A DNA stretch of 64,000 bases from Sphingopyxis sp. MSC1_008 (GTDB lineage Bacteria; Pseudomonadota; Alphaproteobacteria; Sphingomonadales; Sphingomonadaceae), in NCBI RefSeq assembly GCF_023197165.1, contig NZ_JALPRD010000014.1:1-64000 (forward strand). The letters run 5' to 3'. The number at the start of each line of letters is the position of its first letter. Within the stretch, counting starts at the first letter, position 1. Of the stretch, positions 17,358-26,192 are shown piece by piece. The position numbers were made by a program, and so were the translations under genes. The notes beneath the pieces are model-generated. The model was not told the DNA's origin. It saw nothing but the letters and a program-made list of their open reading frames with translations, and did not search any database.

Positions 17358-18632
17358 ATGCAGCCGCTTCTGACGATTTCGGACCGCGCTGCGACGATGA
17401 AACCTTCCGCCAGCATTGCGGCGAAGAAGATCGTCGCCGATCTCCAGGCGGCCGGGCATCAGATTGTCGATCTCACGATCGGCGAACCCGATATCGCGAC
17501 CCCCGCTCACATCATCGACGGGGCGATCGCGGCAATGCGCGGCGGGCAGACGCATTATACGGCGTCGGCCGGCGAACCGGCGTTAAGGCGCGCCATTGCT
17601 GCGGCCATCGAGCAGGAAAAGGGATTGGCGTGCGGTCCCGACAACATCGTCGTCGGGTGCGGGGCCAAACAGCTGATCTTCGAGGCGTTCGCAGCGACGC
17701 TGAACCCGGGCGACGAGGTTATCATTCCTGCTCCCTATTGGGTCTCCTACCCCGATATCGCCTTCTTGCACGGCGGCCGCCCGGTGATCGTGCGCTGCGG
17801 ACAGGATGCCGCGTTCAAGCTGACCCCCGCGATGCTGGAGGCAGCGATCACGCCCCGCACGCGCTGGCTCGTGCTGAATTCCCCGAACAACCCGACCGGC
17901 GCGGTCTATTCGCGCGAGGAACTCGGCAAGATCGCTGAAGTGCTGCATCGCCATCCGCATGTCTGGGTGATGACCGACGAGATATACGAGCATCTCTGCT
18001 ACGATGGCGCGCGCGCTCCCAGCCTCGTCGAGGTCGCACCCTTTCTCTTCGAACGGGCACTCATCATCAACGGCACGTCAAAAGCCTATGCGATGACCGG
18101 CTGGCGCATCGGCTACGCCGCCGGCCCCAAGCCGTTGATCGATGTCATCGTCAAGATGATTGGCCAGAACACCACTTGCGCCAGTTCGGTCGGCCAGGCA
18201 GCGGCGCTGGTCGCTCTGACCGGCGATCAAGCCTGCGTCGGGGAAGCGGCGGCGATGTATCGGGCGCGGCGTGACCGCATGCTCGCGATCCTGGCCGACG
18301 CGCCCGGGCTTGACCTTTATTCGCCGTCGGGCGCCTTCTATCTGTATGTCGGCGTATCGGACTTGCTCGGCCGCACGACGCCGGCAGGGAAGCTTATCGA
18401 AACCGATCTCGATTTCTCCCTGTATCTTCTGGAGGAAGCGAAAGTCGCGGTGCTCGACGGCGGCGCCTACGGCCTCTCGCCCTTCCTGCGCCTCTCATTT
18501 GCAGCGTCGCCCGCCGCGGTCGAGGCGGGGAGCCGGGCGATCGTCGCAGCGTGCAAGGCCCTGACCGGGCCGCCCGGGCTCGCGGCGATAACCACGCAAA
18601 CCGCCGCATCGGGGGATGTCGTCAATGGATAG
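17358..18632 (+). CDS. PLP-dependent aminotransferase, class I/II (aspartate aminotransferase type)
   Basis: The product has 424 residues from the ATG at 17358, preceded by GGGAGAG; an ATG four codons earlier (17346) lacks a ribosome site. Fold-type I signatures are VDLTIGEPDIATPAHI, HYTASAGEPALRRAIA, LNSPNNPTGAVYSREEL and the PLP-binding Lys in INGTSKAYAMTGWRIGYAAG. It resembles the AspC/AatA subgroup that uses aspartate or aromatic amino acids. It is driven by the TTGACA promoter with the 24-base palindrome. It overlaps the RraA-like gene, so transamination followed by aldol cleavage or decarboxylation of the 2-oxo acid product is likely. Confidence 0.92.
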   Translation: MQPLLTISDRAATMKPSASIAAKKIVADLQAAGHQIVDLTIGEPDIATPAHIIDGAIAAMRGGQTHYTASAGEPALRRAIAAAIEQEKGLACGPDNIVVGCGAKQLIFEAFAATLNPGDEVIIPAPYWVSYPDIAFLHGGRPVIVRCGQDAAFKLTPAMLEAAITPRTRWLVLNSPNNPTGAVYSREELGKIAEVLHRHPHVWVMTDEIYEHLCYDGARAPSLVEVAPFLFERALIINGTSKAYAMTGWRIGYAAGPKPLIDVIVKMIGQNTTCASSVGQAAALVALTGDQACVGEAAAMYRARRDRMLAILADAPGLDLYSPSGAFYLYVGVSDLLGRTTPAGKLIETDLDFSLYLLEEAKVAVLDGGAYGLSPFLRLSFAASPAAVEAGSRAIVAACKALTGPPGLAAITTQTAASGDVVNG

Positions 18633-19269
18633 AGGCTCGCCCGGCGCCGCCGATTCCGGAGCGCTCGCAGATTACGTCGCGGCGTTCAAGCGCAGTTCGA
18701 CCGCGATCATCAGCGACAACCTCGACAGATTGCCTGGTGCAATCGGCATTCGGCCCTTTCATCGGGTCAAGGATGTCATGGCCGGTCCCGCGCTGACGGT
18801 CCGGGTGGCCGCCGGCGACAATCTGGCGATCCACAAGGCGCTGGATCTCGTCAAGCCCGGCGATGTGGTCGTTGTCGATGGCGATGGCGATATCGGCCGT
18901 GCCCTGGTCGGCGAGATCATGATGACGATCGCCCAGGTCCGCGGCGCGGCGGGCTTCGTCATCAACGGTGCGATCCGCGATCGCAATGCGTTCACGCAAT
19001 CGGGCTTCCCGTGCTTCGCGCGTGCCGCCATCCATCGCGGGCCATTCAAGAACGGCCCCGGAGAAATCCACGCCAAGGTGTCGATCGGCGGTCTGATCGT
19101 CGAACCCGGCGACATCGTCGTCGGCGATGACGATGGCGTCGTCGCGTTTCCGCAAGCGATCGCAGCGGACCTCCTCAAGGCCGTGCACGCGCAAGAAGCC
19201 CGGGAAGAGCAAATATTGCGCAGCATCCGCGACGGAAGCTACACCGGCGCCTATGGCAAAAAGTCGTAG
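18625..19269 (+). CDS. RraA-like aldolase/decarboxylase family protein
   Basis: The product has 214 residues of the RraA/4-hydroxy-4-methyl-2-oxoglutarate (HMG) aldolase family. It shows SSTAIISDNLDRLPG near the N-terminus, AGDNLAIHKALDLVKPGDVVVVDG, the GEIMMTIAQVRGAAGFVINGAIRD core with the Asp and Arg used to hold the metal-bound 2-oxo acid, and GDIVVGDDDGVVAFP. Members cleave 4-hydroxy-2-oxo acids or decarboxylate oxaloacetate. The start overlaps the aminotransferase 3-prime end by eight bases. The pair suggests degradation of an amino-acid-like or 2-oxo-acid intermediate. Confidence 0.88.
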   Translation: MDRGSPGAADSGALADYVAAFKRSSTAIISDNLDRLPGAIGIRPFHRVKDVMAGPALTVRVAAGDNLAIHKALDLVKPGDVVVVDGDGDIGRALVGEIMMTIAQVRGAAGFVINGAIRDRNAFTQSGFPCFARAAIHRGPFKNGPGEIHAKVSIGGLIVEPGDIVVGDDDGVVAFPQAIAADLLKAVHAQEAREEQILRSIRDGSYTGAYGKKS

Positions 19270-19359
19270 CGGCGAAGCCTGGCTGCCGACTGACTGCCCC
19301 GGCAAATGCTCGCCGCTTGCGGTCTGAGCGTAACCGGGCATCGCCTTTTTCAGTCGGTA

Positions 19360-20244
19360 TCAGCGGTAGGTCTCTTCCTCCCACCAGGGGAAATAGTCTG
19401 GCATGTCGCGCGTGACCTGGTCAGGGAATTGGGCCGCGCGTTTCTCAAAGAACGCCGCAACACCCTCGGCGGCGTCGTCGCTGTTGCTGCGTGAAAATAC
19501 GCCGCGGCTTTCGACGCGGTGCGCCTCCATCGGGTGGCTCATCCCCAAGCCGCGCCACAACATCTGCCGGGTCAGCGCGATCGAAACCGGCGCCGTGTTG
19601 TCCGCTATCTCGCGCGCGAGGGCGTGAGCCGATGCCAGCAGATCCTCTGCGCGATGCAGCCGCGATACCAGCCCGCCATGGAGGGCTTCCTTCGCATCGA
19701 ATATCCGGCCAGTGCAGCACCATTCCAGCGCCTGACCGATACCGACTATCCGCGGAAGAAAATAGGAGGATGCCCCCTCCGGCACGATCCCGCGCCGCGC
19801 GAATACAAATCCGAAGCGTGCGGTTTCGCTGGCCAAGCGGATGTCCATGGGCAACAGCATCGTTGCGCCAATACCGATCGCAGGTCCGTTGACGGCCCCG
19901 ATGACCGGCTTCTTCAGCTCGAATATCCGCAGGGTCATGCGCCCGCCGCCGTCGCGCATCGCATCCGAACTATAGTCGATACCTCCACTGGGCATCCGCA
20001 ATTCGGAATCGACGCCGACCTTGAAACCATCGACGCCCTCGCTGATGTCCGCACCCGCGCAGAACGCCTTGCCGTCCCCCGTGACGACCACCACGCGAAC
20101 ATCGTCGTCCGCATCGACGCGGTCGAACGCATCGATCAGCTCACTCATCATTTCGGCGGTATAGGCATTCAATTTTTCGGGACGGGACAGAGTGATTGTC
20201 GCGACGTGCGATGCCACATCATATCTGATCGTGTTGTACGCCAT
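19360..20244 (-). CDS. Enoyl-CoA hydratase/isomerase family protein
   Basis: This 294-residue crotonase has the oxyanion-hole segments GDGKAFCAGADISEG and GPAIGIGATMLLPMDIRLAS, then ARFGFVFARRGIVPEGASSYFLPRIVG with a Glu in the active-site loop. The C-terminus is longer than usual (MPDYFPWWEEE). It is convergent with the RraA-like gene and lies 48 bases upstream of nothing but the symporter gene on the same strand, so symporter and crotonase may form one transcript. It is one of four crotonase-fold genes in the window. Confidence 0.9.
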   Translation of the reverse strand: MAYNTIRYDVASHVATITLSRPEKLNAYTAEMMSELIDAFDRVDADDDVRVVVVTGDGKAFCAGADISEGVDGFKVGVDSELRMPSGGIDYSSDAMRDGGGRMTLRIFELKKPVIGAVNGPAIGIGATMLLPMDIRLASETARFGFVFARRGIVPEGASSYFLPRIVGIGQALEWCCTGRIFDAKEALHGGLVSRLHRAEDLLASAHALAREIADNTAPVSIALTRQMLWRGLGMSHPMEAHRVESRGVFSRSNSDDAAEGVAAFFEKRAAQFPDQVTRDMPDYFPWWEEETYR

Positions 20245-20292
20245 TGCGTTCTCCCTCGTGGCTGGCCCCGAGCGGGCGAGTGAACCGAAGTT

Positions 20293-21312
20293 TCATGATG
20301 TTGCCGGCGCGGAGCCCGCGCTCGCGGGCGCGTCTTGGGACGCTCTTTGGTCTGCTTCGGCACCGTAACGCCTGGCGAGGACCGCGCAGGCGATCAGCTG
20401 GATCTGGTGAAACAGCATCAACGGCAGCAGGACCAGGCTCAGCTGCGGTCCTGGAAAAAGCAGGCTCGCAATGGGCAAACCGCTGGCAAGCGACTTCTTC
20501 GATCCGCAGAACTGCAAGACGATTCTGTCCTCAACCGGCAGCGACAGCAGCCGCCGCCCGATGAAGCCGGTCAGGATGAGGATCGTGGCTAGCAGAAGCG
20601 TCAGCAGGACGATCAGGGTCGAAAGGTCCGACAGGCTCACCCCGCCCCAGACATTCTCGACCATGCCCTTGGAAAAGGCGACGTAGATGATCAGCAGGAT
20701 CGAACCGCGATCGGCATAACCCAGGATTTGCTTGTGGCGCTGGATCCATGTGCCGAGCCATGGCCGAAGGAGCTGGCCTGCCAGAAACGGCGCCAGCAAT
20801 TGCAGCATGATGTCACCGAACACGTCAAAGGACAGCGCGACGCCGCCGGTCTGGAGAAGCCAGCCCACCAACAGGGGGCTGATGAAGACGCCGAGGATGT
20901 TCGACAGCGAAGCGGCGCACAGCGCGGCCGCGACGTTGCCGCGGGCAACCGATGTGAACGCGATCGACGATTGCACGGTCGACGGCATCAGACACAGGAC
21001 CACCAAACCCGTCAGCAACGCCGGCTGGAGAAGGCCCGCCATGAGATGACCGAGACCGACCCCGAGAAGAGGAAACAGCGCGAAGGTGCATAACAGAACC
21101 GCAATCTGCAACTTCCACTGGATGAAACCCGCGACCGCCGCCTTCGGCGAGAGCCGCGTGCCGTAAAGGAAAAACAGGAAAGCGATTGCGATATCGGTCG
21201 TCGTCGCAGCGATCGCTGTCCCTCTTCCGTGCACCGGCACTGCCGCAGCCAGCGCGATCATCGCCAGCATGAGTGCGATATAGGGATCGAACAGTTTGAG
21301 CATCTTCTTCAT
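20293..21312 (-). CDS. SBF-like symporter (bile acid:sodium symporter superfamily, YfeH/SLC10A7 type)
   Basis: The product has 339 residues and about ten hydrophobic segments. Typical SBF-like (PF13593) stretches are AFLFFLYGTRLSPKAAVAGF, LVVLCLMPSTVQSSIAFTSV, ARGNVAAALCAASLSNILGV and the conserved FCGSKKSLASGLPIASLLF near residue 270. It is an inner-membrane carrier; family members are linked to bile-acid or anion transport, but the substrate is unproven. It is divergent from a LysR-type regulator 84 bases away, which probably controls it, and precedes a crotonase gene. Confidence 0.87.
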   Translation of the reverse strand: MKKMLKLFDPYIALMLAMIALAAAVPVHGRGTAIAATTTDIAIAFLFFLYGTRLSPKAAVAGFIQWKLQIAVLLCTFALFPLLGVGLGHLMAGLLQPALLTGLVVLCLMPSTVQSSIAFTSVARGNVAAALCAASLSNILGVFISPLLVGWLLQTGGVALSFDVFGDIMLQLLAPFLAGQLLRPWLGTWIQRHKQILGYADRGSILLIIYVAFSKGMVENVWGGVSLSDLSTLIVLLTLLLATILILTGFIGRRLLSLPVEDRIVLQFCGSKKSLASGLPIASLLFPGPQLSLVLLPLMLFHQIQLIACAVLARRYGAEADQRASQDAPASAGSAPATS

Positions 21313-21395
21313 CGCTTGTCCGCTCGCCCAGATTCGGTTAATTGTAAATGACGATAACTGAGGTTACTGTTATCGGCTTATGGAATGAGCGGGTG

Positions 21396-22322
21396 ATGTT
21401 GGATACCCTTTGGCTGCAGAGCTTCGTTGCCGTAGCGCGGACGCTCAATTTCACGCAGGCGGGCGCGAGCCTGAACCTGCGGCAGTCCACCGTCAGCGAG
21501 CATATCCGGAAACTCGAAGCGGCCTGCGGAGCGCGGCTGTTCATTCGCGACACACATTCGGTGAGGCTTACCCTCGACGGAGAAGCGATGGTCGGCTTTG
21601 CCCGCACGATCCTCGACACCAACGACAGGGCCTTGCGCCATTTCGCGCGTGCAGATCTCAGGGGATCGGTGCGGCTGGGCGTGACCGAGGATGTGGTCCT
21701 CGCGGGGCTGCCCGAACTGTTGAAGCGCTTCACCGCCGAACATCCTCGCGTCCGTCTCGAACTGACCGTCGGTCTCAGCGAGAATGTGCGGCAAGCGCTG
21801 GAACTCGGCCTGCTCGACCTTGCCTTCGTGAAGCGGAGAGCGGGCGAGCAGAAGGGGGAACTCGTCTGGCGCGAGCCGCTAATCTGGATCGCAGCGCCCG
21901 GTTTCGAGTGGGATCCGGCGCAGCCGGTTCCGCTGATCCTTCTGGTGCCGCCCGCGATCACCCGGACTGCTGCGCTAACCGCGCTCGAGAGCGTCGGCAG
22001 CAGCTGGCAGGTTGTCTGCACCAGTGAAGCCCAGAGCGGAGTCCATGCCGCTCTCGCGGCCGGCCTCGGGGTCGCACCGCATGCGCGGTCGCTCGTACCG
22101 CCGGGTCTGACCGAAATTTCGTCGAATGAGCTGCCGCCGCTCGGCGATGTCGAGTTCGTGGTGTTGGCCGGAGTGCAGGGACGCCGCGATCCGGCGCGCG
22201 CATTGATCGATGCGATCAAGCAGAATGGGTCGCTGCTACGCCGCACACGCGGACGGAGCAGAGATACCGGCAGGCAAGATGCTGGCCGGGAGCATCGCAT
22301 GATGCCGCAGCATGAAGAATGA
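21396..22322 (+). CDS. LysR family transcriptional regulator
   Basis: The product has 308 residues. The N-terminal helix-turn-helix is LDTLWLQSFVAVARTLNFTQ, AGASLNLRQSTVSEHIRKLE and ARLFIRDTHSVRLTLDG; the periplasmic-binding-like effector domain starts near residue 90 (GSVRLGVTEDVVLAGLPELL). The start ATG at 21396 fits the family N-terminus; an in-frame ATG 16 codons earlier is less likely. It is divergent from the SBF-like symporter and overlaps the next gene by 11 bases, which implies coupled translation with the kinase-like protein. Confidence 0.93.
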   Translation: MLDTLWLQSFVAVARTLNFTQAGASLNLRQSTVSEHIRKLEAACGARLFIRDTHSVRLTLDGEAMVGFARTILDTNDRALRHFARADLRGSVRLGVTEDVVLAGLPELLKRFTAEHPRVRLELTVGLSENVRQALELGLLDLAFVKRRAGEQKGELVWREPLIWIAAPGFEWDPAQPVPLILLVPPAITRTAALTALESVGSSWQVVCTSEAQSGVHAALAAGLGVAPHARSLVPPGLTEISSNELPPLGDVEFVVLAGVQGRRDPARALIDAIKQNGSLLRRTRGRSRDTGRQDAGREHRMMPQHEE

Positions 22323-23481
22323 ACGCATGCCCCGAACATTTGCGCCGCCGCCCCACATCCATCTCTCCGGCCAATCTCCCTTCGGCACCGCCCGGGAAGC
22401 GGAGGAAATTTACAGTCTCGTTTCATCGGTTCTGGCGAGCGCGCTCGCCGGCATCGGCCATTCCCTGCCCGGGATCATCAAGCTCGAGACGCTGAGCGGA
22501 GGGCGTAGCGGCGCCTATGTCTTCAAAGCCACCCCGCTGGCGACTGATGGCTGCACGCGCGAAGGCGTTCCGGCGGCGGTCAAGGTAGCGCCACTCGATG
22601 CCGGAACATCCGAACGGGCAAATTACGATCAGTTCGTCCGGCCCCTCCTGCCGCCCCCGTACCGGCCCGATCTGCGCGGCTTTGCCACAGCGCATCATCG
22701 CGCCGCGCTGTGCTATTCCTTCGTCGGAGACGGCGAGAGACCGCATACGCTGACCGATCGCCTCGCTGCCGGGGATCTGGCGGCCCTTGATATGGTCCTG
22801 TCGTCCACGTTCAAAAAGCTGCGAGAATGCTGGTACGGTGTCAGACAGGCTCCAAAGGCGGGCGTGGCGCGATACTATCTGGAGCGCTATTTCGGAGACC
22901 GGGTTTCGGCGACCGCAACCGAAACGATCCTGTTCGATTATGCCGCAAGATATTTCAATGCGCAGCAGCGCGCCGGCGGATATTGGATAGGCAAAATCAT
23001 CTTCCCATTCATCTGCGACGCGCTCCTCGCGGGCGGCGACATGCGTCCCTTTACGAGCTGCATTCTCCACGGGGACCTGAACTCGGATAATGTCGTCCTG
23101 GATCGCGGCGGGACGCTCGCGGCACTGGTCGATTTCCAGCGCACCGGATACGGACATGTCTTCCAGGACCTTGCTGCACTCGAAGCGAGCGTGCGCATCA
23201 ACTATCCCGCGCAAGCCAGCTTCGGCGACATTCTGGAGATCGAACGGTTGATCGCGCTCGACGACCCGGCCATTCGCGGAAACTCCTATGCGATGGCGAT
23301 ACGCGGCATCCGCGATACCGCCCGCCGGTCCTTCCGCCTTGATGAAGCGGCTGGCACCTACCAATGCGCTGTGGCGGCAATCGGGCTGAGGTTGATGAAG
23401 GCCACCGACCTGACCGATGCCGCGCGTGCCAGGTTGGTCGCCAGCGCGCTGTGGTCCGCGCGGATGCTGGTGCAAAACTGA
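22312..23481 (+). CDS. Aminoglycoside-phosphotransferase-fold kinase-like protein
   Basis: This 389-residue protein has a protein-kinase/APH fold. The nucleotide-binding part has LSGGRSGAYVFKATP and AAVKVAPLD (Lys of the ATP site). The catalytic loop is ILHGDLNSDNVVLDRG (His-Gly-Asp-x4-Asn) and the metal-binding motif is ALVDFQRTGYGHVFQDLAAL, in which DFQ replaces the common DFD/DWE. It overlaps the LysR gene by 11 bases. APH-fold kinases phosphorylate small molecules, including 4-hydroxyacyl-CoA in LvaA and ACAD11-type systems, but the GHVFQDLAALE context also resembles APH-like domains described in conflict systems. The substrate is unknown. Confidence 0.7.
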   Translation: MKNERMPRTFAPPPHIHLSGQSPFGTAREAEEIYSLVSSVLASALAGIGHSLPGIIKLETLSGGRSGAYVFKATPLATDGCTREGVPAAVKVAPLDAGTSERANYDQFVRPLLPPPYRPDLRGFATAHHRAALCYSFVGDGERPHTLTDRLAAGDLAALDMVLSSTFKKLRECWYGVRQAPKAGVARYYLERYFGDRVSATATETILFDYAARYFNAQQRAGGYWIGKIIFPFICDALLAGGDMRPFTSCILHGDLNSDNVVLDRGGTLAALVDFQRTGYGHVFQDLAALEASVRINYPAQASFGDILEIERLIALDDPAIRGNSYAMAIRGIRDTARRSFRLDEAAGTYQCAVAAIGLRLMKATDLTDAARARLVASALWSARMLVQN

Positions 23482-23618
23482 AATATCCCATATACCAGCC
23501 GGGCTTTGGGTAAGCCGCAAGCGCATGGGACATAGATGGGCGTGTTTCATTCCTCAGTGCCCACCCCTCTCCCCGCCGGCGCCATCACCGCAAAAGCGCC
23601 ACGAGCACAAAGATCATG

Positions 23619-23657
23619 CACCCCTTTGCGGCCCAGGAGCAGGACCGCAAAGGGGTG
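23619..23657. terminator. Hairpin between convergent kinase and TonB-receptor genes
   Basis: A perfect 13-base inverted repeat (23619-23631 with 23645-23657, arm CACCCCTTTGCGG) encloses a 13-base loop. It lies between the stops of two convergent genes, 138 bases after the kinase and 16 bases after the TonB-receptor stop. There is no T-run on either side, so it is a transcript-end hairpin or bidirectional terminator of non-canonical type. Confidence 0.55.
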
Positions 23658-23672
23658 AGACATCACCATCGA

Positions 23673-26060
23673 TCAGAAGGAGGCACCGAACTTCAGGCCC
23701 CACAGCCGCGGTTCAGCCTGCTGCGTGATCAGCGCACCGGCACCGATGTTCGAGTCGCTGATCCCGACGAAATAGGCCTTGTTGAAGACGTTGGTTACAA
23801 ATGCCTGGACGTTGTAACTCTTGTCCTTCGATTCCCACAGGAAGCGGAAATTGACGAGACCGTAGGATGGTATCGTTGCCAAGGGATCGTTGTTCAGTCC
23901 GGAATTCTGCTTCGCCTGCGCGCGCGCTTCAGCCTGAAGCGTGAAGACGCCGAGGTCGCCTGCCGGAATATGATGCGCGATCTGCGCACTCAGATTCCAT
24001 CTGGGCGTCGAAGGGAGCGGCCGCCCCTCAAGCGGGACGATACCGAGCCGCGGCGTGCTGAAGACGATGTCGGAATCCGTGATTTCGGTATACAGGAGCC
24101 CGCCCGACAATCCGAAATCCCACCGTTCGCTCGGCGCGTAGTTCATTTCGAGCTCGGCGCCGTAAATCTCGGCCTTGCCGACATTGAGGAAGCGCGTATT
24201 CAAGATCGGCGTCTGCGGCTGGCTGGGATCCGGATATTCCACGACCGTCAGCAATTCCTGCTTGCCGTCGAACAAATAATAAAAGCCCGCCAGATTGAGG
24301 GTCAGCGTCCGATCGAAGAACCGGTTTTTGCTGCCGATTTCAAAGGCATCGACATGTTCCTGACCGACCGGACCGGTCTTGGCGGCATTGATGGCGGCGC
24401 TGCCCCCGGTGTAAAACACGCTGTAGCCGACGCTCTTCGCGCCGCGCGAATAGCTTGCGTAAAGACTGTTGTCGGGGGTCGCTTCCCAGGTCAGGCTTAC
24501 CCGGCCCGTGACGTCTTTCGTCACCGGATCGGGGTCGGCAACCGCCGCCCGCACATCGACGACGGGACCTGGTCCGACCGGGCCGAGCCTGGCCTCCACC
24601 AGCTCCCGGTTCTCGATCGTATAGCGGGCACCGGCCGAAAGGGTCAGTCGATCGGCGAATTTCCAGTCGGCCTGACCGAATACTGCTCCCGATTTGGTAT
24701 CGATGCGTGCGTTTGACGGGATCCGAGCCGCGGTGGCGCCTGTGTCGGTACGGATGTTGAGGATGTTGGTATTCTTCTTTTCGTCCTGATAATAGAAGAG
24801 CCCCGCAACCCAATTCACCGCGCCGGCCTCGCCCTGCAGCCGAAGTTCCTCGCTAAATTGTTTGGATTCGTTTTGAAGTTGCACATAGACGCGCTGGGCG
24901 AGGGTGCTGGGCGTAGACCCGCCGTCGCCGTCGACGCCGATCCGGGACTTGAACTGCGTATAATTCGCGACGTTGATCAGCGACACGCCGCCCAGATCGG
25001 TCTCGAACTTCGCGGTGATCGAAGTCAGATTTTGCCTGATCGCCAGCTCGTCGCGATTCAGTTCGGTGATCGCGTCGCCGGCGCGGCGTCCGTCCAGCGG
25101 CGGCTGGCCACCCTGGACAATCCGGTCAAAACATTTGGCGGCCAGGATGTCGGCACGCGAGCAAATCACATTCTGCGTGCCCGGAGAAGGAGCCGTCCGG
25201 CTCTCCCAGATGCCCAGTCCATAATTCGGCGTCGATTCCGAATCGGTTTCGGAATGCGTCACTTGCAGGCGCAGTGACGTTGCCTCGCCGATATCGAAAT
25301 CGGTCGTGCTGCGCAGGCTCCAAACCTCCTTGCGTCCGAGCTTCTTCAATGCGCCAGGCAGCGTCGCGCGGTTCGTGTAATGGCCGTCATGCGTTTCGAA
25401 CTGCCCGGCTAACCGGGTCCGGACATTGTCTCCGAGCGGACCACTGATCGCGGCGTTGATCGCCACCCAATTGTCCGAGCCGTAGAGCACACTGGCCTTG
25501 CCGGTAAGATCTGCGGTGGGCGACGCCGAAACGAACTGGACGAGGCCCCCCGTCGTGTTGCGACCGAACAAAGTCCCTTGCGGGCCGCGCAGCACTTCGA
25601 CGCGCTGTACGTCGAACATCTGTCCGGCGAGACTGTTTTCGTCACCGAGATAGATATCGTCGACGTAGACGGCGACCGAGCTCTCATTCATGCGCGCTGT
25701 CGAGCCGTCCCCTCTGACGCCGCGGATGCTCAGGTCCGGTGCCGCATTGGCGCCGCGCTCGAACGTGATATTGAAGTTCGGCGTTTGCTGGCCGATCGAG
25801 GTAAACGTCGACAGGTTAAGATTTTCGATTTTTTCCGCGCTCACCACGCTGACCGAAATCGGCACGTCGATCACGGCCTGTTCGCGCCTCTGGGCAGTGA
25901 CGACGATCTCGCCGCCATCCTGCACGCTGCTTTCCTGGGCGGATGCCTGGCCGCCACCGGTAAGCGACGTGAGGGCGATTGCCGCCCCCGCCAGAAGTGC
26001 CCCAATTACTTTACGAGATGAACGGTTCTTCGAACCAGCTTCCAGAAAAATCGAACTCAT
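23673..26060 (-). CDS. TonB-dependent outer-membrane receptor
   Basis: This 795-residue receptor has a Sec signal peptide (hydrophobic VIGALLAGAAIALTSLTGGG ending ASAQE) and a TonB-box-like EIVVTAQRREQ just after it. The plug domain has DVPISVSVVSAEKIENLNLS, VYVDDIYLGDENSL and VEVLRGPQGTLFGRNTTGG. The remainder is a 22-strand barrel ending in an aromatic residue (LWGLKFGASF). It belongs to the FyuA/sphingomonad catabolic receptor type that imports scarce hydrophobic or large substrates in an energy-dependent way. Start ATG follows GGGAGGT closely. The CitE-like gene lies upstream on the same strand, and it may supply the substrate of the surrounding pathways. Confidence 0.93.
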   Translation of the reverse strand: MSSIFLEAGSKNRSSRKVIGALLAGAAIALTSLTGGGQASAQESSVQDGGEIVVTAQRREQAVIDVPISVSVVSAEKIENLNLSTFTSIGQQTPNFNITFERGANAAPDLSIRGVRGDGSTARMNESSVAVYVDDIYLGDENSLAGQMFDVQRVEVLRGPQGTLFGRNTTGGLVQFVSASPTADLTGKASVLYGSDNWVAINAAISGPLGDNVRTRLAGQFETHDGHYTNRATLPGALKKLGRKEVWSLRSTTDFDIGEATSLRLQVTHSETDSESTPNYGLGIWESRTAPSPGTQNVICSRADILAAKCFDRIVQGGQPPLDGRRAGDAITELNRDELAIRQNLTSITAKFETDLGGVSLINVANYTQFKSRIGVDGDGGSTPSTLAQRVYVQLQNESKQFSEELRLQGEAGAVNWVAGLFYYQDEKKNTNILNIRTDTGATAARIPSNARIDTKSGAVFGQADWKFADRLTLSAGARYTIENRELVEARLGPVGPGPVVDVRAAVADPDPVTKDVTGRVSLTWEATPDNSLYASYSRGAKSVGYSVFYTGGSAAINAAKTGPVGQEHVDAFEIGSKNRFFDRTLTLNLAGFYYLFDGKQELLTVVEYPDPSQPQTPILNTRFLNVGKAEIYGAELEMNYAPSERWDFGLSGGLLYTEITDSDIVFSTPRLGIVPLEGRPLPSTPRWNLSAQIAHHIPAGDLGVFTLQAEARAQAKQNSGLNNDPLATIPSYGLVNFRFLWESKDKSYNVQAFVTNVFNKAYFVGISDSNIGAGALITQQAEPRLWGLKFGASF

Positions 26061-26090
26061 GATACCTCCCGTTTATTATATATATTCAGC

Positions 26091-26102
26091 TATATGTAAT
26101 AT
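26091..26102. repeat. TATATGTAATAT motif upstream of TonB receptor, shared with 27392-27403
   Basis: Twelve bases in the AT-rich leader of the receptor gene are the exact reverse complement of bases 27392-27403 in the AT-rich region before the CitE-like gene. The two copies sit in the only two strongly AT-rich gaps of this part of the window, on either side of the CitE-like gene. A common regulator could use both; chance recurrence in AT-rich DNA cannot be excluded. Confidence 0.3.
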
Positions 26103-26192
26103 TGACCCTACAGAATGAATGTACCGGGCTTTGTTCATCGTTTTATTCGGACGCTTATTTGCTTTCATCTGCGCCGATCCGCCCGAAATGCA

